Shown here in pieces: positions 32,644-40,206 of a stretch of 42,446 bases of DNA (position 1 is the first letter of the stretch; every line of letters begins with the position of its first letter). The notes beneath the pieces are model-generated. The model had not been told where the DNA came from and made no database searches. It saw only the letters and a list, made by a program, of their open reading frames with translations. The stretch is from Candidatus Methanomethylicaceae archaeon. Its GTDB lineage: Archaea > Thermoproteota > Methanomethylicia > Methanomethylicales > Methanomethylicaceae. Both the position numbers and the translations under genes were made by a program. The stretch is from NCBI GenBank assembly GCA_025057955.1, contig JANXER010000010.1, forward strand, positions 1-42,446, written 5' to 3'.

Positions 32644-34764
32644 ATTAAGATAGATGATCTCCCAATTTCAGAGGAAGCAAAAAATCTACTTAGTGAGCTT
32701 GGAATTAGAGAGCTCTATCCTCCTCAAGAGGAAGCTATAAGAGCAGGGGCTTTAGAGGGAAGGAATATTTTATTAGCAGCTCCAACAGCTTCTGGAAAAA
32801 CTCTAGTGGCAATTCTTTGTTCAATAAAGCATGCACTAGAGAGAAGAGGCAAGGTCATTTATCTTGTGCCTTTGAAGGCTTTAGCAAGTGAAAAATATGA
32901 GGAATTTAAATTATTGGAAAAAATTGGAATAAAAGTTACATTTTCAACAAGCGATTTTGACTATGTAGATCCTTCATTAGGAGAATATGATATAATAATA
33001 GCAACAAATGAAAAAGCAGATTCAATTGTAAGACATAAGCCAATTTGGATAAATAGAATATCATTAATTGTAGCTGATGAAGTACATTTATTGAGTGAGC
33101 CATCTAGAGGTCCTACACTTGAAGTATTATTGACATCTCTTAGAGAACTAAATCCTGAGGCTCAAATAATTGCCTTAAGTGCAACAATAAAGAATGCTTC
33201 AGAGATCGCAGAATGGTTAAGAGCTGTGCCAATCAATAGCAATTGGAGGCCTATACCTTTAAAGGAAGGAGTTTTTCTAAATAATACAATCATATTCAAG
33301 GATGGAAGTTTTACAAAAATATATGAAAATGAGAAGGACTCAGTAGTAGCTTTGACAATTGATTGCATAAGGCAAGGAGGACAGGTGCTCATATTCACAG
33401 GTAGTAGAGCTTCTGCAGTCTCTCTTGCAAAAAGGCTCTCTGAACCAATAAGAAGATTTCTAAAAAATGAGGAAGAAAGGAAGCTAATGGAACTTTCCTC
33501 AAGAATATTAGGATTAGGAGAAAGAACAAGAATTTCAGAATTACTTTCGAAATTGATTTCTTATGGCGTAGCTTTTCATCATGCTGGTTTAACATATCAA
33601 CAGAGAAGAATTATAGAGGATAATTTCAGATCATCCTTAATAAAATGCATATGTGCAACTCCAACATTGGCTGCTGGAGTTAATCTTCCTGCTAGACGCG
33701 TAATAATATATGATTACAAAAGATATGAGCCAGGGATTGGTCAAATAAATATATCAGTTATGGAAGAAAAACAAATGGCTGGAAGAGCTGGAAGACCAAA
33801 ATATGATAGAGAAGGAGAGGCAATTCTTCTAGCAAAAAGTGAAAGTGAAAGAGAATACCTCTTTGAAGAATACGTGCTAGCTGATCCAGAGAGAATATGG
33901 TCAAAGCTTGGCGCTTCCTCTTCACTAAGATCACATGTATTAGCCGTAATAGCCACTAACTTGATAAATTATGAAGAAGAGCTCTTAGAATTCTTCACAA
34001 AAACACTATTTGCTCATCAATATGGTCTAGGTAGCTTTAGGAAGAAGATTGTAAGAATTTTGAATATATTGATTAATGAAGATTTAATTGAATATTCTAA
34101 AGGAAAATTAAAAGCTACAAAATTTGGAAAAAGAGTTGCAGAGCTATACATTGATCCAGAGACTGCAATTATTATAAGGGATGGATTGAAAAGCCCTCTT
34201 ATGTCCGCTCTAGAGTATTTGATGCTAATATGTCAAACTCCTGATATGCCGGGTCTTCCATTTAGAAAAAAGGATTTGCCTATGGTAAGTGAGTTTATTG
34301 ATAAAGAATTGAATTTTGAGGAATCAGAATGTTTGGCTAAACTTGAGAAAATTAAAGCTGCATTAATGCTCAATAGTTGGATAGAGGAAGAAACAGAGGA
34401 TAAAATTATTGAGAAGTTCGATGTTGGTTCTGGTGATATTTATTCTTATGTAGAGACGGCTAAATGGTTAATACATTCAGCATATGAGATAGCAAAATTA
34501 TTTGGTTATGAAAGACATTTAATTTCACTTAGTAATTTATACTTAAGAGTTGAAAATGGCGTTAAAGAAGAACTTCTTCCATTAATAGAATTAAGAGGCA
34601 TTGGTAGAGTAAGAGCAAGAGCACTTTATTCCGCAGGATTCAAAACCATTGAAGATTTGAAGAAAGCAGATCCATCAGTTTTAATGAATATACCTCAAAT
34701 TGGTCCAGAAACTGTGAGGCTCATAAAAGAACAAGTGGGTAATAATAAAGTAATAATAAAATAA
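32644..34764 (+). CDS. hel308: Hel308 (Ski2-like) DNA helicase, probable ATT start
   Basis: This is an SF2 helicase acting at stalled replication forks. From ATT 32644 the product has 706 residues, the usual size. It begins IKIDDLPISEEAKNLL and includes IRELYPPQEEAI (Q motif), Walker A PTASGKT (about 47-53), ADEVHLL (motif II, about 144-150), LSATIKN, the motif V region ATPTLAAGVNLPARRVI, motif VI QMAGRAGRPKYD, a winged helix, the ratchet domain, and C-terminal HhH motifs LRGIGRVRARALYSAG and IPQIGPETVRLI. The GTG at 32806 would delete the Q motif and Walker A, so it cannot be the real start. The gene follows mcm by 13 bases. Confidence 0.92.
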   Translation: MKIDDLPISEEAKNLLSELGIRELYPPQEEAIRAGALEGRNILLAAPTASGKTLVAILCSIKHALERRGKVIYLVPLKALASEKYEEFKLLEKIGIKVTFSTSDFDYVDPSLGEYDIIIATNEKADSIVRHKPIWINRISLIVADEVHLLSEPSRGPTLEVLLTSLRELNPEAQIIALSATIKNASEIAEWLRAVPINSNWRPIPLKEGVFLNNTIIFKDGSFTKIYENEKDSVVALTIDCIRQGGQVLIFTGSRASAVSLAKRLSEPIRRFLKNEEERKLMELSSRILGLGERTRISELLSKLISYGVAFHHAGLTYQQRRIIEDNFRSSLIKCICATPTLAAGVNLPARRVIIYDYKRYEPGIGQINISVMEEKQMAGRAGRPKYDREGEAILLAKSESEREYLFEEYVLADPERIWSKLGASSSLRSHVLAVIATNLINYEEELLEFFTKTLFAHQYGLGSFRKKIVRILNILINEDLIEYSKGKLKATKFGKRVAELYIDPETAIIIRDGLKSPLMSALEYLMLICQTPDMPGLPFRKKDLPMVSEFIDKELNFEESECLAKLEKIKAALMLNSWIEEETEDKIIEKFDVGSGDIYSYVETAKWLIHSAYEIAKLFGYERHLISLSNLYLRVENGVKEELLPLIELRGIGRVRARALYSAGFKTIEDLKKADPSVLMNIPQIGPETVRLIKEQVGNNKVIIK

Positions 34765-34802
34765 AAAAGAAGCAAATGACATATCAATAGCTGGTGATTA
34801 AA

Positions 34803-36002
34803 TTGCGAAGATTTCATATTGCCACAGATGAGGAAATAAAATCAGGTCTAACATCCGACATATATTACATAAGAACAAAGGAGATTATTGAAAAGAAGAA
34901 TATGAATAGAGAAGTTGTTGCAGAAATAAGTGTGGGAAAGCTTCCAAGGAATTGGGAATGGGGAGTATTATGTGGAATTGAAGAGCTTGTATATTTATAT
35001 GAAGGAGTTTCTGTTGATGTATTTGCTTTACCTGAAGGAACAATTTTTCCAAAAAGAGACATAAATGGAATCAAAGTACCCTTGGTTGAAATAATTGGAA
35101 GATATGGCAACTTTGTAAGTATAGAAACTGCAACCCTAGGATTTCTTTGTCAAGCTTCTGGAGTTGCTACAGCTGCTGCTAGAATAAAGAAATTGGCCAA
35201 GGGAAAAGAGGTTTTAGCTTTTGGAATAAGAAGAATGCATCCAGCCATTTCTCCCATGTTAGATAGAGCGGCATATGTGGGAGGATTTGATGGAGTATCT
35301 GGAATTCTTGGAGCAAAGCTTATAGGAATAAAACCAGCAGGTACTATGCCTCATACTTTAATTCTAATTTTTGGAGATCAAGCTTCAGCTTGGAAAGCCT
35401 TTGATGAAGTTATTGATCCATCTGTGCCAAGAATCGCTCTAGTGGATACAATGTGGGATGAAAAATATGAAGGAATATTAGCGGCAGAAACGCTCAAAAA
35501 TAAATTGAATGGAATAAGGCTTGATACACCAGGATCAAGAAAGGGAGATTTCCTTGAGATAATAAGAGAAGTTAGATGGGAATTAAATTTAAGAGGCTAC
35601 AATCATGTTAAAATATATGTTTCTGGTGGAATGGACGAAAAAACTGTAAAGACATTAGCAGAAGGTCCTGTGGATGGATTTGGTGTAGGGACTTGGATTT
35701 CAAATGCTCCAACAATAGATTTTTCAATGGATATTGTTGAAGTTGAAGGTAAGCCCATATCTAAGAGAGGAAAATTGAGCGGTAGAAAGAAACCATGGAG
35801 ATGCAATTCTTGCTATACATGGAAGGTTACACCCTTTAATATAGATTCAATCAAATGCCCAAATTGTGGCAATGATATGATATTCATGCTTAGAAAGTAT
35901 ATAGAGGGAGGAAAAATTGTTGGAGTCTTAGAGAGTCCCAAGGAAATAAGAGAATACGTGCTTAAACAATTAGAAAGATATAGCTTGGAGGACTTGGATT
36001 GA
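34803..36002 (+). CDS. pncB: Nicotinate phosphoribosyltransferase
   Basis: The enzyme makes nicotinate mononucleotide from nicotinate and PRPP in NAD salvage. The protein has about 399 residues with RRFHIATDEEIKSGLTSDIY, IGRYGNFVSIETATLGFL, GIRRMHPAISPMLDRAAYVGG, RLDTPGSRKGDF and IYVSGGMDEKTV, all fitting archaeal COG1488. A C-terminal zinc-ribbon-like pair (CNSC...CPNC) is present. I choose TTG 34803, preceded by GGTGATT; a GTG at 34794 in the same frame is an alternative. The symbol is by family only. Confidence 0.88.
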   Translation: MRRFHIATDEEIKSGLTSDIYYIRTKEIIEKKNMNREVVAEISVGKLPRNWEWGVLCGIEELVYLYEGVSVDVFALPEGTIFPKRDINGIKVPLVEIIGRYGNFVSIETATLGFLCQASGVATAAARIKKLAKGKEVLAFGIRRMHPAISPMLDRAAYVGGFDGVSGILGAKLIGIKPAGTMPHTLILIFGDQASAWKAFDEVIDPSVPRIALVDTMWDEKYEGILAAETLKNKLNGIRLDTPGSRKGDFLEIIREVRWELNLRGYNHVKIYVSGGMDEKTVKTLAEGPVDGFGVGTWISNAPTIDFSMDIVEVEGKPISKRGKLSGRKKPWRCNSCYTWKVTPFNIDSIKCPNCGNDMIFMLRKYIEGGKIVGVLESPKEIREYVLKQLERYSLEDLD

Positions 36003-37267
36003 TGGATTATATTATAAGAAAAATTCATGCATATGAAATAATAGATTCACGAGGAAATCCAACAGTGGAATGTGAGGTATTTACTGATAGAGGATTTGGA
36101 AGAGCTTCAGTGCCATCTGGTGCTTCAACGGGAACTTATGAGGCTTTGGAACTAAGAGATGGAGATGCTAGATTCAAAGGTAAAGGAGTATTGAAGGCAT
36201 GTAGAAACATAAATGAAATAATAGCACCAACCATAATTGGAATGGATGTTAGAAATCAAAGAGAAATAGATTATAAGATGATTGAACTTGATGGAACTGA
36301 AAATAAATCGAATCTTGGAGCAAATGCTATATTAGCAGTATCTCTGGCTGTAGCTAAAGCTGCATCAAATACAGCTAATTTACCACTCTTCAAATATTTA
36401 AATAAAGAGGCTTCAATTCTCCCCGTACCATTAATGAATATTATCAATGGAGGAAAACATGCAGGAAATGCATTATCAATTCAAGAATTTATGATTGTTC
36501 CAGCTGGTTTCGATTCCTTTAGAGAGGCTCTAAGGGCTGGATGTGAAGTCTATATGGAGCTCAAAAATCTACTTAAGAACAAGTATGGAACACAAGCTAT
36601 AAATGTTGGAGATGAAGGTGGATTTTCACCCCCAATTTCCAATACAAGAGAGGCCCTTTGTAGCTTAGAAAAAGCCATAGAAAATGCTGGATATTCTAAG
36701 CATATTGTTATAGCAATGGATGCTGCAGCCTCAAGCTTCTATAGCAATGGATATTATAACATAGATGGAAAAAAATTGAGAAGTGAAGAGCTAATGGATT
36801 ATTATATTGAACTCTCTTCAGAATTTCAAATATTATTGCTAGAGGATCCATTTCACGAAGAGGATTTCAATTCCTTTCGTGAGCTTACTAGGAAATTGGG
36901 AGACAAAATGGAAATAGTAGGAGATGATATCTTTGTAACTAATATTAAACGCTTGAAAAAAGGCATAGAGGAAGGAGCTGCTAACTCCATACTTATAAAG
37001 GTAAATCAAATAGGAACTCTTACAGAGGCCATTGAGGTTGCAAAATTCGCTCTGAAGAACAACTATGGAATTGTAATAAGCCATCGCTCTGGTGAAACTG
37101 AGGATAATTACATTGCAGATCTTGCAGTAGCATTAGAGGGGGGAAAAATTAAAACTGGAGCACCAGCCAGAGGTGAAAGAACCTCCAAATATAATCAATT
37201 GATAAGAATTGAGAATATGCTTGAAGAGAAGAGGTTTTTAGGATTTTCAGCATTTAAGCGTAAATAG
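36002..37267 (+). CDS. eno: Enolase
   Basis: Enolase interconverts 2-phosphoglycerate and phosphoenolpyruvate. The 421-residue protein has IDSRGNPTVECEV, PSGASTGTYEALELRDGD, NIINGGKHAGNALSIQEFM, VGDEGGFSPP with the catalytic Glu, the metal ligands in AMDAAAS, LLEDPF and GDDIFVTN, the catalytic Lys in ILIKVNQIGTLTEA, and SHRSGETED. Nothing is missing. ATG 36002 overlaps the stop of the previous gene by one base; a TTG directly upstream is less likely. Confidence 0.97.
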   Translation: MDYIIRKIHAYEIIDSRGNPTVECEVFTDRGFGRASVPSGASTGTYEALELRDGDARFKGKGVLKACRNINEIIAPTIIGMDVRNQREIDYKMIELDGTENKSNLGANAILAVSLAVAKAASNTANLPLFKYLNKEASILPVPLMNIINGGKHAGNALSIQEFMIVPAGFDSFREALRAGCEVYMELKNLLKNKYGTQAINVGDEGGFSPPISNTREALCSLEKAIENAGYSKHIVIAMDAAASSFYSNGYYNIDGKKLRSEELMDYYIELSSEFQILLLEDPFHEEDFNSFRELTRKLGDKMEIVGDDIFVTNIKRLKKGIEEGAANSILIKVNQIGTLTEAIEVAKFALKNNYGIVISHRSGETEDNYIADLAVALEGGKIKTGAPARGERTSKYNQLIRIENMLEEKRFLGFSAFKRK

Positions 37268-37306
37268 AAATCCCATTTAAGTAAAATGATATTAACTTTT
37301 CTAAAG

Positions 37307-37382
37307 TGGGGCCGTCGGGATTTGAACCCGAGATCACAAGCGCCCCAGGCTTGCATCCTAGACCAAGCTAGACTACGGCCCC
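37307..37382 (-). tRNA. tRNA-Pro (GGG)
   Basis: On the minus strand the acceptor is GGGGCCG/CGGCCCC with discriminator A, and the anticodon stem CAAGC/GCTTG encloses CTGGGGC, anticodon GGG. The T arm is TCGGG/CCCGA with TTCAAAT. There is no intron, unlike the tRNA-His and tRNA-Gly genes here, and no encoded CCA. It is convergent with enolase. Confidence 0.93.
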
Positions 37383-37453
37383 ATTTTAGGTTATTCTCTA
37401 TTGTTTGAGCTTTTATTTTTTATTATCATATATTGAGCAAAGCTCTTGGTAAA

Positions 37454-37462
37454 GTTTAAAAC
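37454..37462 (+). promoter_or_regulatory. TATA-like box of the flavodoxin gene
   Basis: GTTTAAAAC is centred about 27 bases before the ATG at 37485, consistent with a leaderless transcript that begins at the start codon. It argues against the in-frame TTG at 37446, which would lie upstream of the box. Confidence 0.45.
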
Positions 37463-37484
37463 AATAAAATCTAATTCAAATCTT

Positions 37485-37955
37485 ATGAAGTGTCTGGTTG
37501 TATTTTACTCTAGAACTGGAAATACTAAAAAAGTTGCTGAAAAAATTGCTGAAATACTGAATTGTGATATTGAAGAAATTGTAGATATAAAGAATAGAAG
37601 CGGAATAATTGGATTTTTACGCTCAGGTTATGAGGCTGCTAGAAGAAAATTAACAATAATTGCTAAAACGAAGTATAATCCTAGTGATTATGATGTTGTA
37701 ATTATAGGAACGCCAGTATGGGCAGGAAATATATCAGTACCTATTAGAACTTATATAATTATGAATAGAAATAAATTCAATAAATTAGCATTTTTCTGTA
37801 CCATGAAAATGAGAAGCTCACCTATGATATTTAAAGAGATGAGAGAACTTTGTCAAAAAGATCCTATATCTGCACTTATAATTAGAACCTCAGAGATTAA
37901 CTCAGGGACTTATATCAAAAAAGTTGAAGAATTCATATCAAAAATTAAAGCTTAA
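37485..37955 (+). CDS. Flavodoxin family protein
   Basis: The 156-residue protein has the FMN phosphate loop VVFYSRTGNTKKVA right at the N-terminus, VIIGTPVWAGNISVPIRTYI (50s/FMN isoalloxazine loop region) and ALIIRTSEINSGTY later. This is a short flavodoxin-like electron carrier or regulator; its partner is unknown. ATG 37485 starts directly at the conserved strand (MKCLVVFYSR) and has a TATA-like element about 27 bases upstream, so it is preferred over TTG 37446. Confidence 0.88.
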   Translation: MKCLVVFYSRTGNTKKVAEKIAEILNCDIEEIVDIKNRSGIIGFLRSGYEAARRKLTIIAKTKYNPSDYDVVIIGTPVWAGNISVPIRTYIIMNRNKFNKLAFFCTMKMRSSPMIFKEMRELCQKDPISALIIRTSEINSGTYIKKVEEFISKIKA

Positions 37956-37993
37956 ATAACAGTTAAATATTCGAAATTAAAACTAAAATTTGT

Positions 37994-38083
37994 GCGGCCG
38001 TAGTCTAGCATGGTCTAGGACGTCGGCCTTCCAAGAATATCCGAAGATCGCCGAGGACCCGGGTTCAAATCCCGGCGGCCGCA
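37994..38083 (+). tRNA. tRNA-Gly (UCC) with a 15-nt intron at 37/38
   Basis: The acceptor is GCGGCCG/CGGCCGC with discriminator A. The anticodon stem TCGGC/GCCGA is split by a loop of 22 bases beginning CTTCCAA; after removing 15 bases the loop is CTTCCAC, anticodon TCC. The T arm is CCGGG/CCCGG with TTCAAAT. CCA is not encoded. Confidence 0.93.
38034..38048 (+). other. Canonical tRNA-Gly intron (15 nt)
   Basis: The BHB has central helix CUUC (38028-38031) with GAAG (38043-38046), and bulges CAA (38032-38034) and AUC (38047-38049). The outer helix is the anticodon stem, and the inner helix is one G-C pair. Cleavage after the second base of each bulge releases 15 nt at the standard 37/38 site. 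Confidence 0.9.
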
Positions 38084-38137
38084 CTATTTATTTGTTCGCC
38101 AAATAAACATATAAGGAAAAATAACATATAATAATTC

Positions 38138-38935
38138 ATGATCTATCCACTAGATTTGTGTAGATGGGTAAAGTTTCCAAATAGAGAGTTAATTGAAGTG
38201 TTATTAGTTCAAAGGGATGAGACGCAGAGTGTTAATTTTCCAAAAATTTGCGAAGTTTTGAAAAAATTTAATATAAAAGTAATTTTGCAAATAAGCTATT
38301 ACATGAATAATTTACCACACATATTGTGCTTTTTAGATATAACAGATTTAAATTTACCCTTTGAAAATGTAATTAAGGAATTTGAGAAAGAGAATTTGAG
38401 AATTATTGAAATAGCAAAGCCAAAGAGAAAGGGAATAATAATTGATACAATATCATTTCCATTAATGGCTGGAAGATCTAGAGTAATAATATTCAGAGAT
38501 TTTGCATATTCAAATATAATAAAAGGATTGAGAGAGAGGTTTGGCTCAGGCGGAGAAGTTTTATTGTATTACATAGGTCTTGAATGTGGAAGAGGTTTTG
38601 GTAAGCTTCATAAGGAATTTGCTCAAGACGTTGAAATAGAAGATCCAGCTGAAATATATAGAGAAATAAGTTGTGCTTTCTTTCAATGGGCAGGGTTCGG
38701 AAGGATTGCTGATGTGGAAATTACGGAGGAAGGTGGATCAATAACTTTACATGATAGCTTTGAATGTGAAATCATGAGAAATAAGCTCAGAAAATCCTAT
38801 AGTCAACTTGTTAGAGGAATGATTACTGGAATACTAAATGAAGTATTTAATAAAGAATTCGATGTTATTGAGGAGAGATGTTTAGCTAAAGGGGATCCTT
38901 TCTGTAGATTTAAAATATCTTCTAGATATCGTTAA
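38138..38935 (+). CDS. V4R (4-vinyl reductase) domain protein
   Basis: The product has 265 residues. The first 95 or so residues form an alpha/beta, ACT-like region with no recognised family. The C-terminal V4R domain spans about 110-262, with GLRERFGSGGEVLLYYIGLECGR-type entry residues (about 130-152), ITLHDSFECEIM, and the hallmark EERCLAKGDPFCRFKI. V4R domains bind small hydrophobic ligands or contribute metal ligands in sensors; the ligand here is unknown. ATG at 38138 follows tRNA-Gly by 54 bases. Its last 54 bases overlap the convergent bioY gene, which is long for a tail-to-tail overlap. Confidence 0.8.
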   Translation: MIYPLDLCRWVKFPNRELIEVLLVQRDETQSVNFPKICEVLKKFNIKVILQISYYMNNLPHILCFLDITDLNLPFENVIKEFEKENLRIIEIAKPKRKGIIIDTISFPLMAGRSRVIIFRDFAYSNIIKGLRERFGSGGEVLLYYIGLECGRGFGKLHKEFAQDVEIEDPAEIYREISCAFFQWAGFGRIADVEITEEGGSITLHDSFECEIMRNKLRKSYSQLVRGMITGILNEVFNKEFDVIEERCLAKGDPFCRFKISSRYR

Positions 38936-39379
38936 TGCTAATATAGCCTTTAATAAATCCCATGGAATAAAAGGTAGAACGCCAATTAGAAAAGCTTGAT
39001 GAAAACCAATCCAATAGGATAGCCAAAGCCATCCAAGCCCAAATATTATGGTCATACAAAGAAATACTGATGGTACATCTCTCTTTAAAAGACCAGAAAA
39101 TGATCCAAGAAAAAATCCCAATATATAACCACCAGTGGGCCCTAATAGAGCCGCGTATGCTGATTTTCCCATAGCGAAAACTGGTAAGCCTATTAATCCC
39201 ATTAGTATGTATATTCCTTGGCTAATAAAGGCATATTTTCTGAGCAAAAGCACAGAGAGATAAACGAAAAAAGTTTGAAGCGTAAAGGGAACATTAAAAA
39301 TCGGTATGGATATCCATGCGCCTATTGCTGTAAGAGAGGCAAATATAGCGGAAACAGCAATAATCCTTGATGAGAACAT
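38882..39379 (-). CDS. bioY: BioY biotin transporter substrate-binding subunit
   Basis: The 165-residue membrane protein has five or six transmembrane segments. The family markers are visible: ISIPIFNVPFTLQTFFVYLSVLLL and GLIGLPVFA, then LLGPTGGYILGFFLGS. BioY is the S component of ECF-type biotin uptake and can also act alone. The start ATG at 39379 lies about 26 bases from the TATA element inside a BirA-like operator, so the mRNA is likely leaderless and biotin-controlled. The ECF module genes are not in the window. Confidence 0.93.
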   Translation of the reverse strand: MFSSRIIAVSAIFASLTAIGAWISIPIFNVPFTLQTFFVYLSVLLLRKYAFISQGIYILMGLIGLPVFAMGKSAYAALLGPTGGYILGFFLGSFSGLLKRDVPSVFLCMTIIFGLGWLWLSYWIGFHQAFLIGVLPFIPWDLLKAILALTISRRYFKSTERIPFS

Positions 39380-39385
39380 AGTATT

Positions 39386-39428
39386 TTTAATTGTTAACCA
39401 CTATATAAAAATTTGGTTAACAATTAAA
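39386..39428 (-). promoter_or_regulatory. BirA-like biotin operator enclosing the bioY TATA box
   Basis: A perfect inverted repeat has 14-bp arms (39386-39399 and 39415-39428) separated by 15 bases. Its core is TTGTTAACC-N15-GGTTAACAA, the known BirA biotin-repressor operator form. The spacer holds, on the minus strand, TTTTATATA, a TATA box about 26 bases before the bioY start. A bound dimer would mask the TATA box. The right arm overlaps the stop codon of the upstream surface-protein gene. No birA gene is visible in the window. Confidence 0.85.
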
Positions 39429-40206
39429 TTGCATATATATCTAGTTTTATCTGATCAGCTCTAAAGTCAAATTGCTGCTGCTCAAAAGCATAAACCCTAA
39501 TCCTTGACTCCCCTGAGCTTATATATCTTGAATCTATTAGAGTTACTGCAATAGTCTCAGGAATGTTTGGAGTTGCAATGTAGGATCGAATTAAAGCCCA
39601 TGAAGATGTAGAATAATCCCATAGATAAAATGTTGCATTTACGGATCTAGTGAAAATACATGTTACATTATATGTCATATTTATAATAAGACCTACACTA
39701 ATATTAGTAAAGGTGAAGTATGCATCCAATTCATATTTTACTATTGCTGTTGGTGAGAAAAGTATGTAATCATTCATCATATAAAACTGATTTCCCATCC
39801 TAGTAGCCGTAACTCTAACTTTCCAATTTCCTGAAGAATCTCTAAAATCCTCTGCTCTATGAGATGTATTCTGTGAAAATGATTGATATGAGAAGGGCGG
39901 CCCTGATGAATAGCTTACATAACCAAAGCCTGACGTCTGATAAGCTCCTGCAGTATAATTGTATAATTGTATAGTAACATTAACTGAGGGAAGACTGAAG
40001 GCTTGTGTTGAACGCCATAATAGTGAAGGCCACGAAAGTATATCACTAGTTCCATAGAACTCCACTGCTACCGAATGTATATTGATCCTTGGTATAAAGT
40101 TAAGCATGTTCAATCCAAAGTTTAATGTTGGATTATTGCTCAATATTAGTATAGATAATCGCCAACCTCCCGTGGAGTTTCTAAAGCTATTTGCTCCTGA
40201 AGTTAT
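39424..40206 (-). CDS. Surface protein repeat region downstream of an in-frame stop
   Basis: The frame is open from directly after the TAA at 40207-40209 to 39424, in the same frame as the large gene upstream; as a separate gene it could begin at TTG 40143 (239 residues). The first residues, ITSGANSFRNSTGGWRLSI, are the natural continuation of the upstream repeat. A second copy of the same repeat follows (VEFYGTSD..W ... TIQLYNYTAGAY ... DFRDSSGNWKVRV). It is rich in Tyr, Ser, Asn and sequons, and has no signal peptide or anchor. I read it as the C-terminal part of one interrupted protein rather than an independent gene. Confidence 0.65.
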   Translation of the reverse strand: MTSGANSFRNSTGGWRLSILILSNNPTLNFGLNMLNFIPRINIHSVAVEFYGTSDILSWPSLLWRSTQAFSLPSVNVTIQLYNYTAGAYQTSGFGYVSYSSGPPFSYQSFSQNTSHRAEDFRDSSGNWKVRVTATRMGNQFYMMNDYILFSPTAIVKYELDAYFTFTNISVGLIINMTYNVTCIFTRSVNATFYLWDYSTSSWALIRSYIATPNIPETIAVTLIDSRYISSGESRIRVYAFEQQQFDFRADQIKLDIYAI

